NCBI GenBank assembly: GCA_021401465.1
Contig: JADDMT010000025.1
Coordinates: 186,001-250,000 of the forward strand
From: Teratosphaeria epicoccoides
Taxonomy: Eukaryota; Ascomycota; Dothideomycetes; Mycosphaerellales; Teratosphaeriaceae
DNA: 64,000 nucleotides
Direction of reading: 5' to 3'
The position numbers and the translations under genes were made by a program. The notes beneath the pieces are model-generated. The model had not been told where the DNA came from. It did not search any database and was given only the letters and a program-made list of their open reading frames with translations. Positions 42,019 to 52,863 of the stretch are shown piece by piece. Numbering within the stretch: the first letter of the stretch is position 1; each line of letters begins with the position of its first letter.

Positions 42019-44679
42019 ATGATGGCGAGCGCTAACACTTTGGACTCGGGCAGCAAACCCCATCATGACGATCACAGCGACAACGATCACATAGGGTCAG
42101 GCGCGTCGACACCACCGAACGGCACTGCGACGCCGCGACCAGACCTCGCCGATAAGCGATTGCCTGGCATCCAGTCCTACTTTGCACAGGTTCGTGACTC
42201 CTTCCGTGCTCGAAGCACGAGTTCCAACCCCGCACCTGCGCCTGCGCCTGCGTCAACGGAGGCTCTAAGCCAAGGAAAGCAGGTTGATCGCAGTGCACCA
42301 GCACCCTCGCAGCATATGGCAGGCGGCGCTCAGTTGCCCACGGCGCCGAACTCGCCAGGAAACGCAACGCCAGAGTGCTACGACTCACCGCCGCTGCTGC
42401 CACATGAGAGGGTCCATTCTGACCAGGCCTCCCAAGCATACCCTACGCCACCACTTTCCAGCTCCTCCTCTTTTCTCAATATGGGCAATGATGAGATCCA
42501 GCAGAACAGCGCAAGCCATCAGGACGGCCACTCTCGCAAGCGCTCGTGGGCGCAGCGGAAGAAGAGCCTGAGCTTGCTGCCGTCACCATTGCGGAGACAC
42601 ACGCTGTCTAATCAGATCTCGAAGCCCACCGTAGAAGCGCACATCTCCAATCCTGCTGTTGACGTTGACGGTGCCGCTGCAGCGGTTGCCAATGTTTCGC
42701 TCGTACACAGTTCTTCCTGCGGCACGCAAGACTTGGAGAAGCCCACGCTGACAAAGGACGCCGAGCGTCATCAGAATACACCTCCGCAGACACCACGATC
42801 AGGCTCGCACGAGAGCAGAAGAGGCGAGGATGGCAGACACATACCGCGAGCAGAGAAGTCAAGTCGATCGAGTTCTGGAAATAACGGTGGTGCCACGATC
42901 GGGCAAGTGAGAGGCCAGCTCGAGGTAATGGTAGAGGAGGGTCGAGGATTGCGGCCGAGTGTGGAGCCGTATGTTGTCTGCATCTTCCAACTCAATGAGG
43001 ACATATCAGATGGGCCGAGGGAGGATGAGATGGACACCGCGATGGATGACAATGTGCAAGAGGAGAATTTGGCAAAGGGTGTCGCGATGAAGAGGATGGG
43101 CAGTGGACAAGGCGCGCCAATGGCGATACCTGGTCTACGGAGCCGGCAGACTAGTCAGACGAATATCGCCGACCTACGGAGAGGCTCGGCCAAGCCAGAG
43201 CGGCATGAGACGACGGATCCAGTGTGGAGGCATACGGCCACCTTTGATGTTGTCGGCACGAACAACGAAATGGACGTATCGGTATACGACAGGAAGGGCA
43301 ATGAGACGTTCATTGGCCATGTGCGGATACCGATCGACCTTTCAGATTACGAGCATCAGCACGATGACTGGTACAAGCTTGTGTCAAGAGAAGGCCAGAA
43401 GGACATCGTATCAGGCGAGATACGACTGAAGATTGCGTTCAGAGCCACTGGAAAGAAGACCTTCGGCCCCGAGGACTTCGAGATCCTCAAGCTTGTCGGC
43501 AAAGGCACCTTCGGCCAAGTATTCCAAGTACGCAAGAAGGATACTAAGCGCATATACGCGATGAAAGTGCTGTCGAAGAAGGTTATTGTCCAAAAGAAGG
43601 AGATCCAACATACCATAGGAGAGCGGAACATCCTTGTACGGACTGCCACTACCGAGTCGCCGTTCATCGTAAGCCTGAAATTCTCCTTCCAGACTGCACA
43701 TGATCTGTATCTCGTCACGGATTACATGTCGGGTGGCGAATTGTTCTGGCATCTACAAAAGGAGGGTCGCTTCCAGGAGGAGCGCGCAAAATTCTACATC
43801 GCAGAGTTGATCCTGGCATTGCGGCACTTGCACCAACACGACATCGTGTACCGAGACTTGAAGCCAGAGAATATCCTGCTGGATGCTAATGGACATATCG
43901 CACTCTGCGACTTCGGTCTGTCAAAGGCCAATTTGTCGCAGAACGACACCACGAATACCTTTTGCGGCACCACTGAATACCTCGCTCCCGAAGTCCTTTT
44001 AGACGAGCAGGGCTACACCAAAATGGTTGACTTCTGGTCTCTGGGCGTCCTTGTCTTCGAGATGTGCTGTGGCTGGTCACCCTTCTATGCCGAGGACACT
44101 CAGCAGATGTACAAGAACATTGCTTTCGGTAAGGTGCGATTCCCACGCGACGCTCTGTCTCAGGAGGGTAGAAACTTCGTGAAGGGTCTATTGAACCGCA
44201 ATCCTGCCCACAGACTTGGCGCGAAGGGCGACGCAGAGGAGCTCATGGCGCATCCATTCTTCGCAGACGTGGACTGGAATGCTCTCAGTAAGAAGCTGCT
44301 TCCGCCTCCATTCAAGCCTAAGCTCAAGGGCGAGCTGGACACCAGCAACTTCGACCCCGAATTTACAAATGCGCTGACCGGTGCCGACCCATCCTCACTG
44401 AACGCGAGAGCTGCTGCCCTGGCTAGTGGCATCGGGCAGGACAGCACGCCGCTCAGTCCCACCATGCAGAACCAGTTCAAGGGCTTCACATTCGTGGACG
44501 AAAGCACATTAGAGCAGCAATACGCTGACAAGGACGTCGGCATGGAGGATACAGATCAGAGCAACCGCAACTCGAGGGTAGACAGCACAAAGAGTGCTGA
44601 CAGAATGAGCGGCGTGGAGCCTCACAGCGCGACAAGTGCGGAGGGCGAATTCAATACCGGCATGTTGGAGGACATCTAA
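42019..44679 (+). CDS. SCH9: AGC protein kinase Sch9/Sck1 with C2 domain
   Basis: Sch9 is the S6K-like AGC kinase downstream of TORC1 that controls growth, stress response and lifespan. I start at ATG 42019 (MMASANT, 886 aa); the frame is open four codons further upstream but without ATG. The N-terminus (about 1-290) is low in complexity. A C2-type domain spans about 295-475 (GQLEVMVEEGRGL to SGEIRLKIAF). The kinase domain (about 485-750) shows GKGTFGQVF, AMKVLSKK, the catalytic YRDLKPENILLD, DFGLSK, and the activation loop TNTFCGTTEYLAPE with the PDK1 target Thr. The AGC tail has a hydrophobic motif FKGFTFVDES. All catalytic residues are present and there is no intron. Confidence 0.97.
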   Translation: MMASANTLDSGSKPHHDDHSDNDHIGSGASTPPNGTATPRPDLADKRLPGIQSYFAQVRDSFRARSTSSNPAPAPAPASTEALSQGKQVDRSAPAPSQHMAGGAQLPTAPNSPGNATPECYDSPPLLPHERVHSDQASQAYPTPPLSSSSSFLNMGNDEIQQNSASHQDGHSRKRSWAQRKKSLSLLPSPLRRHTLSNQISKPTVEAHISNPAVDVDGAAAAVANVSLVHSSSCGTQDLEKPTLTKDAERHQNTPPQTPRSGSHESRRGEDGRHIPRAEKSSRSSSGNNGGATIGQVRGQLEVMVEEGRGLRPSVEPYVVCIFQLNEDISDGPREDEMDTAMDDNVQEENLAKGVAMKRMGSGQGAPMAIPGLRSRQTSQTNIADLRRGSAKPERHETTDPVWRHTATFDVVGTNNEMDVSVYDRKGNETFIGHVRIPIDLSDYEHQHDDWYKLVSREGQKDIVSGEIRLKIAFRATGKKTFGPEDFEILKLVGKGTFGQVFQVRKKDTKRIYAMKVLSKKVIVQKKEIQHTIGERNILVRTATTESPFIVSLKFSFQTAHDLYLVTDYMSGGELFWHLQKEGRFQEERAKFYIAELILALRHLHQHDIVYRDLKPENILLDANGHIALCDFGLSKANLSQNDTTNTFCGTTEYLAPEVLLDEQGYTKMVDFWSLGVLVFEMCCGWSPFYAEDTQQMYKNIAFGKVRFPRDALSQEGRNFVKGLLNRNPAHRLGAKGDAEELMAHPFFADVDWNALSKKLLPPPFKPKLKGELDTSNFDPEFTNALTGADPSSLNARAAALASGIGQDSTPLSPTMQNQFKGFTFVDESTLEQQYADKDVGMEDTDQSNRNSRVDSTKSADRMSGVEPHSATSAEGEFNTGMLEDI

Positions 44680-46227
44680 GCTCGCCCTCACGGGCTGGCT
44701 ACGACCGCAAGAAGGATGAAACGGAGGAGGAAGGCGTCGTCGCGATATCGACGTGCTGGTGCTCTCGATGCGGGAGCGCGAGCTCTGGTGACGGATGGCT
44801 CCTTGCTCGCGTTGTACAGGTTGTACAGTCGGAAGTGGGAATCTGAGCGTTTCCGGCCAGCATGCGCAAATCGATACTAGCAAGCAGCAATAATAACGGA
44901 ATCGATTGCTGATAATACCTGATGAGGCAGTTCTGGCCACAGCCTCTTCACAAAGCGCAAGTGCGGCATGACATTGGTGTTGGTCAATTTTGGTGGGCTC
45001 TGTCCATTGCGGGTCGGCATGCATGTTGAGCAGCAGTAGAGCGGTGGAGGAAAGTTGACTTGGCGCGGTATACTGTCGGTATTTGATGGCTGTGGGTTAG
45101 CATGTGAACGTGGTTCTCCCGTGGCGCACCTGCGCGAGTCATGTGGCATTTCTTTATAGACGTTCTTCAACAAGCACACAGCAAACTAGCAAACAAATTG
45201 CTGCTGTCCGGCACACGACTACACCGTACTACTGCGCCCTGCGCAGCAAGCCAGCTTCCGTATACAGAATAGTCTCCTTCAAAATCGCGCTCTTTCTGGA
45301 AATTCCCGAAGGCCGGACTTCACTGTTGGCAAGCGTGAGACTTGATACCAAATACCGGCATGTTGTCACGGTCAGGAAGCGCAGAACTTCATTTTTCCAC
45401 CAGCACAAGATTACGTTCGTCAGAAGCACGCGAGTACGTCCGTATTCGCAGTCACTCGTGGACCAGGTGCATGAATTCCACAGCAAAAGTGCGCGAGCAG
45501 CTTGGTCGGACTGGACAACCGGCTGCATTGAGAATGAGCCAAGCTCGATAGCGGTCGTTGCTTATTACGACATTGCTGGATTCACCCGCGATGAATCCGA
45601 CTGCGATGCTGGTGATGAGTCAGATTTTCCAGACTCGTATTCAGATGAACATAATGACACGGACTTCTGAAACGGAAACGGGTATGCGACGCTCGAACTC
45701 AACGACGACGCCTTGAGACACGTGGCGAGATACGTCGTACCGGGCGGCCACGGACGCTACAAGGAGGTCGTTGCACTGGGTCGAGGTAGCCATGACGGCT
45801 GACACACCATCAGTCGCTTCACACGTGGCAAGCAAGAGAATTTTGCTGTCACGGAGAGCGGCTATGCTACCATGGAGCACGTGCGCAAGCATACCGGCAT
45901 CCCGGTACCATAATCCTTTTTTGACGACTGCGGACCCCCCAACCCTGTTGGAGCAGCATTCGTATTGATGAGGCATATGCCTGGGCATGATTAGAGCAAG
46001 CTATGGTCTATGTTGCAAATACCATTGAGACACGTTGCGCTATCGTAAATAGCGAATGTCAAGTCGCATCTTGGACAGATCCGCGTCAAACAGATCGGTT
46101 CGATTGCTGGCAGTCGTCTTGGTCCTCGTCGAAGCGTCGCGATTCTTAAGCATGAACCTGGGAATGGGCCCGGCGGGACGTGAGAGACTTTATATCGGTG
46201 TTCTCTTATCCCAGTAGCAGTCCTGAG
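44680..46227. other. Intergenic, no firm gene
   Basis: The + strand frame up to 45670 ends in an acidic stretch (DESDCDAGDESDF) that looks mildly protein-like, but it has no ATG at a sensible place and no domain. No RNA gene or repeat was recognised. Confidence 0.45.
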
Positions 46228-46770
46228 ATGGAAACTTTGCTTCGCAAGATACGGGCAGAGCTCGCCAGTTGCCTGGCCATGCTGGATCTCTCAACACTGA
46301 AAGCACCGCAGAGGCTAATCTACCGCAATTTCGACATGCAGAACCTCATATGACGTGGGACAGTCCTACGTCGCTGTAATCGAGTGGGATTAGAGCTGGG
46401 TAGGGCCTGTCTACTGTTTCCGGGAGCACCCGACCATATTCCAGACCAGGATGGGGAAGACTCCGAGTACCCTCACAACAAAGAGTTGTGCAAACGCTTT
46501 GTGCAAGCTCTTGCCCATAAATTTTCGAAGGGGGTATCAAGTGAAGCAGAGTCCCGGGATCAAAGCTTTATTGCTACCTACCTGGAGACGTTCTTTGTAC
46601 GGCAGGGATGTAATGATGCGGAGATTGAGCTCAGGACAAACAATTACTTTCTCGAGCAGCCCAAGATCAAGGAATATGGTGCGAAAGATGGACAGAAGGT
46701 GTTCCACCCTTCTGGCGGGAGGCATGGCTGGAAGCCGGATTCAGAGCTTGAGAGTGAGGACGAGAGCTGA
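46228..46770 (+). pseudogene. Broken aminoglycoside-phosphotransferase-like (APH/kinase-fold) gene
   Basis: An ATG frame at 46228 encodes a helical piece ending in RNFDMQNLI and meets TGA at 46351. Downstream, from about 46435 in the same frame, DQDGEDSEYPHNKELCKRFV resembles the C-terminal part of fungal APH-type proteins. Between the two, the sense-like text lies in the next frame (SYVAVIEWD, then TAG, then GPVYCFREHP), which is the usual DFG-equivalent and following block. So a frameshift near 46350, one near 46435 and an internal stop break the gene; an intron does not explain this. The N-lobe is missing. Family assignment is from memory of the motif order and is moderate. Confidence 0.45.
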
Positions 46771-47085
46771 CCAACGCCGCAATGCCAGTCAGATGCTGCT
46801 CACTGCGGGCATCTTGCAGTCTCGCGGGTTCTGGTACTATCCTGCAGCAACGAAGCGCTGGGCACGGCGTGCGGTACTGGCCGATGCAGTAGTGAGATGT
46901 ACGAATTGAGCCGATTGCGGAGCATATGCCCCGTCAGCAGCAGATCCCGTGTGCTGTGTACACCGCTGAAAAGCGACGGCCAGCCGCTTCACTGAGACAA
47001 TGCGATCCAGTATTCAGACTGCACCATTCTGCAGCAAAGTCAGCGAAATCTAGCAGTGCCACCGGTGCGCCATCAAGCACTCATA

Positions 47086-47478
47086 TCACAGAGTTTGCCT
47101 TCTTCCTACATCTCCTCTGACCTTGACCCTGGCTCTTGGCTTCCTCTCCTTCCCACTTCTTGCAAAGAACTCTTCCGCGGCAGCCTTCTCGGCCTCTTCC
47201 TCGGCTCGTCTTTCAGCCATGCGCTGCTTTTTGACCTCGCGCAGGTACTCAGCATGGCACTTCTGACAGTACTGGCCAAGGTAGAAGAAGTAGTTGTGGA
47301 CCTCGCACCTTTGCATGCTTGGCACGGTCGTCAGAACTTTTCCGAGTCTCAAACACGGGTCTACAGATCAGCTTACTCACTATTTGTCGCAGAAGCCGCC
47401 AGCTGCGGCCATTCTGGCGGTACGACCATTGCCGTCGCATCGGTTGCAGTAATGACTTGCGTCACCTAGGTAAGGCAT
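47086..47478 (-). CDS. Small cysteine-rich, probably zinc-binding protein
   Basis: Minus-strand exons 47381-47478 and 47086-47317 encode 109 aa, joined over a 63-nt intron (GTGAGT..AAG) with a CTGAC branch point 14 nt before the acceptor. The join gives GGFCDK-YMQRCEVHNYFF and keeps the frame to the stop. Cysteines occur as CNRC, C-x6-C and CQKC with a conserved-looking His in CEVHNYFF. This is a treble-clef-like spacing. The C-terminal half is a Lys/Glu/Arg-rich helix. I do not recognise a named family; a metal site is inferred from the spacing, and the rest is unknown. It is probably cytosolic or nuclear, as no signal peptide is present. Confidence 0.7.
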
Positions 47479-48227
47479 AGTGGGCGAGGAGGTGTCGAGA
47501 TGCGGTCGTACCGGTGATGAAGCTGCACCACTTCTGTGCGAGTGTTGAAATCGTTGTTGGTGCGAGAGGTAGATGGACTTTGGAAAAATTTGGTTGAGGA
47601 GTTCGTTGCTTAAGGGGGCGCAAGCGAAGTGTTCCCGCCATCATGTGAAGCTTGAGCGATATGACTCGGGAGCTGACATTCACTCTCCGACAATGCAGCA
47701 GGCATTCATTTTCCTGTTGTGAGCGGCCCCCAGATTAACAGGAAATTCCGCCAGACACTCTGGTGCGTCACGCTCACTGCTCACGTTCCTTCCTGGACGG
47801 CCGCAGCGTGGGATGTAACTGAGTCATCTCGTCCGTTTGGGACCATCCTGCGTTCTCGAATGCGATAGTCGTGCGACTGGCGCTGGATGAGCATATCGTG
47901 GAGCCTGCTGGCCTTGACGAGTTGTACGGCGCCAGATCAAGCATGCGTCCTCGCAAAAGGCTATGCCAACCCACCCTGGAGCGCCCCCTTCGTCCCTTTG
48001 AGTATCATGCGAGCGTCTGCTGCGATTTATCCTCATCAGTCCTGAATCATCTCTTAGCAGTGCCCCTTGTCTGAACTTGCCATCGTGATGCTTCGCGTAT
48101 GTCAATTTCCATCTGGATCGCATCATGAGTCCGGGGTTACAGGACACTGCGAGCTGGGGATAGCTCACATAGGAGACTCGGAAGCAAAGCAGAGAGGCTC
48201 TGAGTTTGGTGACTGGACAACCAGCAT
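47479..48227. other. Intergenic, no supported gene
   Basis: This 750-bp stretch lies between the start of the Cys-rich gene and the receptor stop codon (both minus-strand). No feature was recognised. Confidence 0.45.
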
Positions 48228-49843
48228 CTACATAACATCAAAGCTATCGGAGCTGTCTTTCGTTCTGTTGACCTCTTCCTCCTCATCACTATCACTATCA
48301 AACCAATTGGTCGTATCATGTCTCTGGGTGACATCTCCAGCCTCGGGAAAAGACACTGTCCTCGGCGAGTCGATGGGCTCAGGCAGTATGCCGGTATTTT
48401 TCAACATCAAAGGTCTCGGCCTCTTCTCCTGTGTTCCAGAGGAAGCGAGAGACCGCCCAAGCGACCGTTTCCTGCTCTTTGCCTCTGCGTGCCAACCATA
48501 TCGGAAGAGCTCATACCAGCCGATGAAGATTGATCGACGAACCTTGATCATAAAGGTAATGATACCAATAAACTGCTTGCCTGTGAGCACAATGGCATAG
48601 AAGGATCTACAGGGAGGACTTACTGCAGCCATGAAATAACTCGACACTGTCACATTCTCTTTGAGCCCCAACACCTTAGCGTACCCTAAGCATTTATCCT
48701 TGTCACCAAAATTAGAAACCAAGCACGCAGCCCACTGCTCCAGATGCAAAAGACCCGCTGCCTTCTGCGAACGCTGCGCAGCCTTGACCGATGCCACGTA
48801 GGCTGTTCCAAAGTAAGTGATATCGATGATAACAAAGAAGCTGAGCGCAATGCTTCGCCACTGCAGCTTCACAACATTCCGCACTCTTCTCCAGGCCAGC
48901 TTCTTCGATAGCATTACAGAAGGTTTCCGTTGACCCTCGCCAGTAAGGTCAGCAGTGCCGCGGTCGCCATCCTCGGCATCGTCTCTGTTCCAGAAATGTC
49001 GTGCATACATCCACAGGCAGAAGCCCGTTGCACTGAGCTGAATAAGCGCAGCCAAACCGGCGAACGCAAGAAGCCATCCAAACCACGTGACGAATGAGTA
49101 CTGCTCATTGGGTAGGCACGTGCGTCCGAGCCGGTAGGAGAGGCCACTGATAGGGATTGCAATGGCAAGAAAGAGTGCCGGGATGCCCCAGCCAACAATC
49201 TGAGATATCCAGAGATACGCAGGAAAGTGTGTAATGCCGACACATACCCTGAGAAAGAGCCAAATGGATCGCAATAGAACTGAGGCCTGGTCAGCATTGG
49301 AAAGACAGGGAAGCTGGTGATGTCCTACCCCATGTGCAACCAGCCATGGCGCCGAACTCCAGGAATGCCCCAGACCAGGCACACGTCAGATCGGAGTGCA
49401 TGTCGGCCGGTGTGACTGCATCATAGCACATGTGTGGTTCCACTCCGAGTGGCACGATGAAGGATACCTGTGAGGCTGTTATACGAGTGCGCTTAGAAGC
49501 ACATTGAGTTACCAGATGTCCGCACCTCCAGTATGATCCAAGAGACACACGATCCAATTGCCAAATAATGCCCGCGGCTCTTCCTCCTCGGCAATGCCAC
49601 GAAGCTCAGCAAGAGGAAGACTTGGGCGACGAGCGCAGGCACATTGAACCAGTACGCTATTCGCATATTCCTTTCGAAGTTATTGGAGAAGACCCATCGA
49701 TGCGCAGGGCATGGCAAACAACAGGATAGGTGGTCCGAAACTTTGCTGCACACGCGACCCTGTTGATCGCCTTTGGTATACGGATATGCCCTCTCGTCAA
49801 GAAATGGTGCCGGGCAGGCCGGTATGTTGAAACCGAGCGACAT
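48228..49843 (-). CDS. Frizzled/Smoothened-like seven-helix receptor
   Basis: A membrane receptor of the fungal Frizzled/Smoothened-like class. Minus-strand exons are 49526-49843, 49329-49467 and 48228-49279 (502 aa); introns are 58 and 49 nt. The N-terminal outer part is Cys-rich (ACPAPFLDERAYPY and CCLPCPAHRWVF). Seven hydrophobic segments follow, including ALVAQVFLLLSFVAL, GWGIPALFLAIAIP, FGWLLAFAGLAALIQL, SIALSFFVIIDITYFG and FIGIITFMIKV. The long cytoplasmic tail (about 110 residues) is charged and ends DSSDSFDVM. The ligand and coupling partner are unknown. A 48-nt in-frame GTATGT..CAG segment in exon 3 could be a retained intron, but its codons fit the loop length expected. The N-terminus may have a further upstream exon. 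Confidence 0.82.
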
Positions 49844-50321
49844 GTTCTGAGGTTCGCAGCATTTGTGAGGTGGGCAGCATAGTACTCCCAGAAGCGGCGA
49901 TCAGATCTGAGTCGTGTGTTTTTGAAAAGTTGAGGTGGGATGGCGCAGTCGCCGTGCTATACCCGTGCAATGCACAATGCATCGCGCTCGGTAACGCAAG
50001 CATGCGACAACCACAATAATAGACTCAGAAACAGCACTGCTACAGTAGTAATCTGCCAAAGTCAGCAGACTGTTTGAGCCAAGAACTTGGCCGGCGCGGC
50101 TTGGCGCAATCCAGATACTTCAGAATCGATGTCCAAACCTACAGATCTACATCCAGAATGTCAGCTAGTCGGTTGGCGGCTGATTGGCAGAAGTCACTGC
50201 TTCTCAGTGTGGATGAATGCTAGTCGTTACTGTTGACTGCTACATTCTTGAAAGCGATCAAGCAGACATTGACTTCACCTGCCAACCGAATGACTGCTTG
50301 GTTGACTGATGGTATCACTGT
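49844..50321. other. Intergenic between receptor start and dehydrogenase stop
   Basis: About 480 bp with the receptor's promoter side and the dehydrogenase 3' side. The part near 50160-50320 is rich in TTGACTG/GACTGCT motifs but not clearly repetitive. No gene. Confidence 0.45.
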
Positions 50322-51323
50322 CTACATGTTCCTGCCGCCAGTCACAGACAACGTCTGCCCACTGACGTAGCTGAACAGAGGGCTGCAGACTGCGAGAATT
50401 GCGCTCGCGGCCTCAGTCGCGGTTCCAGGTCTCCCGAGCGGGATGTCCTTGAATGCCTGGGCACCAGCCTCTCTTGCTGCCTTCTGCGCCTGTGGTATAC
50501 CGAGGGCGACTTTCTCACCGTCTGGCGTCGTGACAAATGCTCCCTCCTCTTTCGCCGCGGTCAGCCGCGTCTGGATGAAGCCGAATGCCACAGTGTTGGC
50601 CCGCACACCAAACGCGGGGCCCCACTCCTTCGCAATGGTCTTGGTCAGGCCAACGAGACCTGCCTTGGCGAGAGCGTAGTTCGCTTGACCAGCGTTTCCG
50701 TGGAGACCAGACGTAGAAGAGATGTTGACAATGTTTCTTGGCTCGCCATCCTTGACGCGGAAGTATGGAGCTGCCTCGCGGACAAGCTTGAAAGGCGCGG
50801 TGTTGTGGAGGGCGAGGATGGTATCCCACTGCTTGTCGGTGGTCTGTCATAGCCTCTCAGAACATGCCTCGAACTCCCTCCACTCCCGCACTGCCTGCAG
50901 CCTACCTTGTGAATCACACCATCCCACGTAAAGCCGGCATTGTTGACGATGATATGGATCTTGCCGTTGCCGAACTCCGCCGACTTCTTCACCAGGTCCC
51001 TGATATACTCATCGCTCAACACATCGCCGGCGATGGCGATTGCTGAGCCGCCTGAGTTCTTGATCTCGTCTGCCGTCTTCTTTGCCTTGGCTGATAGATG
51101 TGTTCGATAATTAGTGTACGTGCAGCATCCCTGCTCCGGCTTGCCATTGCTCACCCGCATCAATGTCTGACACGACAACCTTGGCTCCTTCATTAGCAAA
51201 CATTCGGGCGGCCTCAGCGCCAATCCCTTGCGCAGCTCCCGTGATGATCGCTACTTGGTCAGCAAGCATGCCCTTGGGGTAGTTGAGGTGCCCAGCAATC
51301 TGCTCTATGCGCTGGCTGGCCAT
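50322..51323 (-). CDS. Short-chain dehydrogenase/reductase, 3-oxoacyl-reductase (FabG) type
   Basis: A classical SDR that reduces or oxidises a keto/hydroxyl group with NAD(P)H. Minus-strand exons are 51155-51323, 50906-51090 and 50322-50843 (291 aa); introns are 64 and 62 nt, and all joins are in phase (DIDA-AKAKKTA, GVIHK-TTDKQW). Motifs: the cofactor site TGAAQGIG, a VVVSDID strand whose Asp suggests NAD preference, NNAG, the catalytic Ser in NISSTSG, YALAKAG (Y-x3-K), and SVTGGRNM at the C-terminus. The ending matches the FabG style. It is longer than bacterial FabG by about 45 residues, mostly an insert after TRLTAAKEEG. The substrate cannot be told. No biosynthetic partners lie nearby, so it is probably primary or general metabolism. 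Confidence 0.9.
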
Positions 51324-51618
51324 GTTTACCGATTGAGTGATTTATGTCCAAAAGATCGATACTGCTACCTGCTTTGCATTTGCCTACTACAAGTCGTGTC
51401 TTGGCGTCCATGCGGCTATGCGCACATGTGACCGAGGACTGTGATGGTGAAAGATGATGCCGAGGATCAGCGCGCATCTTAGCGCCCAGGAGTCATCGTT
51501 CTATTGCCGTAAGGCTACGAACCACCCCAAAGATCTGTACCGTGCACCCGGACTAGCCACACGCCACCGCCTCAGTATGCGCTTTGCCCCCGCGGCGAGC
51601 GGTCATCCTATGCTATTA

Positions 51619-51893
51619 TGTCACGCTCTCGACCCTTACGCCTGCTCGCGCGGCGAGTAGTTAGAAGCAGGGTCCCTTCTGCCCGCAGGTTGTTGCTTGC
51701 GGCGTGAGTAGAGGCCGGAGAGTAAGGAAAAAGTGGGTCTCTATAAACGGACCCCCGACGGGAAGCGTCCCCTCTTCAATCAAAACTTGTAGGACTTAAC
51801 CGACCAAAATTATGGTAGTCACTATAGATCCTGAGGATGGTTTGTACTATGTATGACAGGTTGTTCTACTACTTCTGCAACAGGAATCTAACA
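51619..51893. mobile_element. Probable solo LTR of a retrotransposon
   Basis: A 275-bp block starts TGTCAC and ends TCTAACA, giving the TG..CA ends and short inverted tips of an LTR. It holds the inverted pair GGGTC..GACCC around a TATAAA-like element (near 51750), a CTCGCGCGGCGAG hairpin near its left end and base composition unlike its flanks. On the minus strand it would read TGTTAGATTCC.., a common fungal Copia-type LTR start. No exact target-site duplication is seen (TATTA before, CTACT after), and no internal retrotransposon genes are present. The call rests on structure, not on a database match. Confidence 0.35.
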
Positions 51894-52028
51894 CTACTAT
51901 AACCAGACAAGCCTAATAGTCACGCGATGCACCCGACTTTTTATCTACACCTCTACCCCACCCCTCCTTATACCTACCCTTCTGTCTACTAGTCCAGACG
52001 CCTCCCTTACCTTTTATCCGGATATTCT

Positions 52029-52863
52029 GTGCCCTTTGAATTACTGGTCAGAATTACAGACACTGTCAAACAAGTGGTGTTAAGCTTATCAACTCCGTGT
52101 AAGACACCGCAATCATCCCGTCCCCTTTCTGAATCATGGACTTTTCCCAACACTTCTTTTCAATCACCTCCGTACCCTCTCCACCTCGGAAACCGACGCC
52201 ATTCTTGTTCCAACAAATGCGAAAATTGCTGCGGCTGAGATAGAGTGTAGTGAAGGCGACTCACTTAGGAGCATCTGCAAGTATCGATGAGCTGGTCCAG
52301 GAGGGCACTCCTGTGCAAATTTTGAAAACATGTCTACGCCACGCTTTGCAGTCTGATAGTGAATCACGGCCAGCAATGCTCTCAAGGGAGATGCGGACGA
52401 ATTCGTCGTCAACTGGTTCCTCTCACACGGCGCAGATCTGGATTAAATGTGCCAGATGGGTACGACGCCTTTCTCAGTGGCCATTCAATACGCGCCTATA
52501 TCAACCCTGAAATTGCTTTTCAACCATACGAGCTACCCTCGACACGGCCAGCTGTTCCATCGCGCCGCCCGACGCACCTCGGACGGTTGCTACAAGGTAA
52601 TGAAGCTTGTTCTCGATCAATACAGAATGGATGTCAACGTGATCATGCATGAACACCATGCCTTTCCTTTCGAGATGCACAAGTGCCTTGGCCATGGTAC
52701 ACCGCTGCATGAGGCTGCGAGATACGGTCGACCTGAAGTAGTCAGATTGCTGCTGGATCAAGGAGCTGATATCAATGTGCTTGACAGTTGCGGGCAGACG
52801 GCATTGGCGCAAGCGGAGACTTTAGGGAAGCATGCTGTACTGAAAGTATTACGCCGTAAATAA
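52029..52863 (+). pseudogene. Broken ankyrin-repeat (possibly F-box-ankyrin) gene
   Basis: The best part, 52447-52863, encodes ankyrin repeats: GTPLHEAARYGRPEVVRLLL, DQGADINVLDSCGQTALA and an upstream VAIQYAPISTLKLLF helix pair. Just 5' of it, FLSHGADLD meets a TAA at 52445-52447. The missing LNVPDG text lies in the neighbouring frame across the stop, so small indels broke the gene. Still further 5' are fragments in different frames (MPFELLVRITD near 52029, TPVQILKTC near 52310) that could be an F-box-like start and a first repeat. It sits right next to the probable LTR. I call it a decayed gene rather than a spliced one because no GT..AG pair repairs it. Confidence 0.55.

Noticed and set aside
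45104..45670. 188-codon + strand frame after SCH9
   Set aside because: No ATG at a sensible place and only an acidic tail to support it; kept as a remark in the intergenic entry.
48581..48623. A 43-nt GTAAGT..CAG intron in the receptor gene
   Set aside because: Despite a strong donor, removal shifts the frame to an early stop and deletes the last membrane helix; the unspliced reading fits the family.
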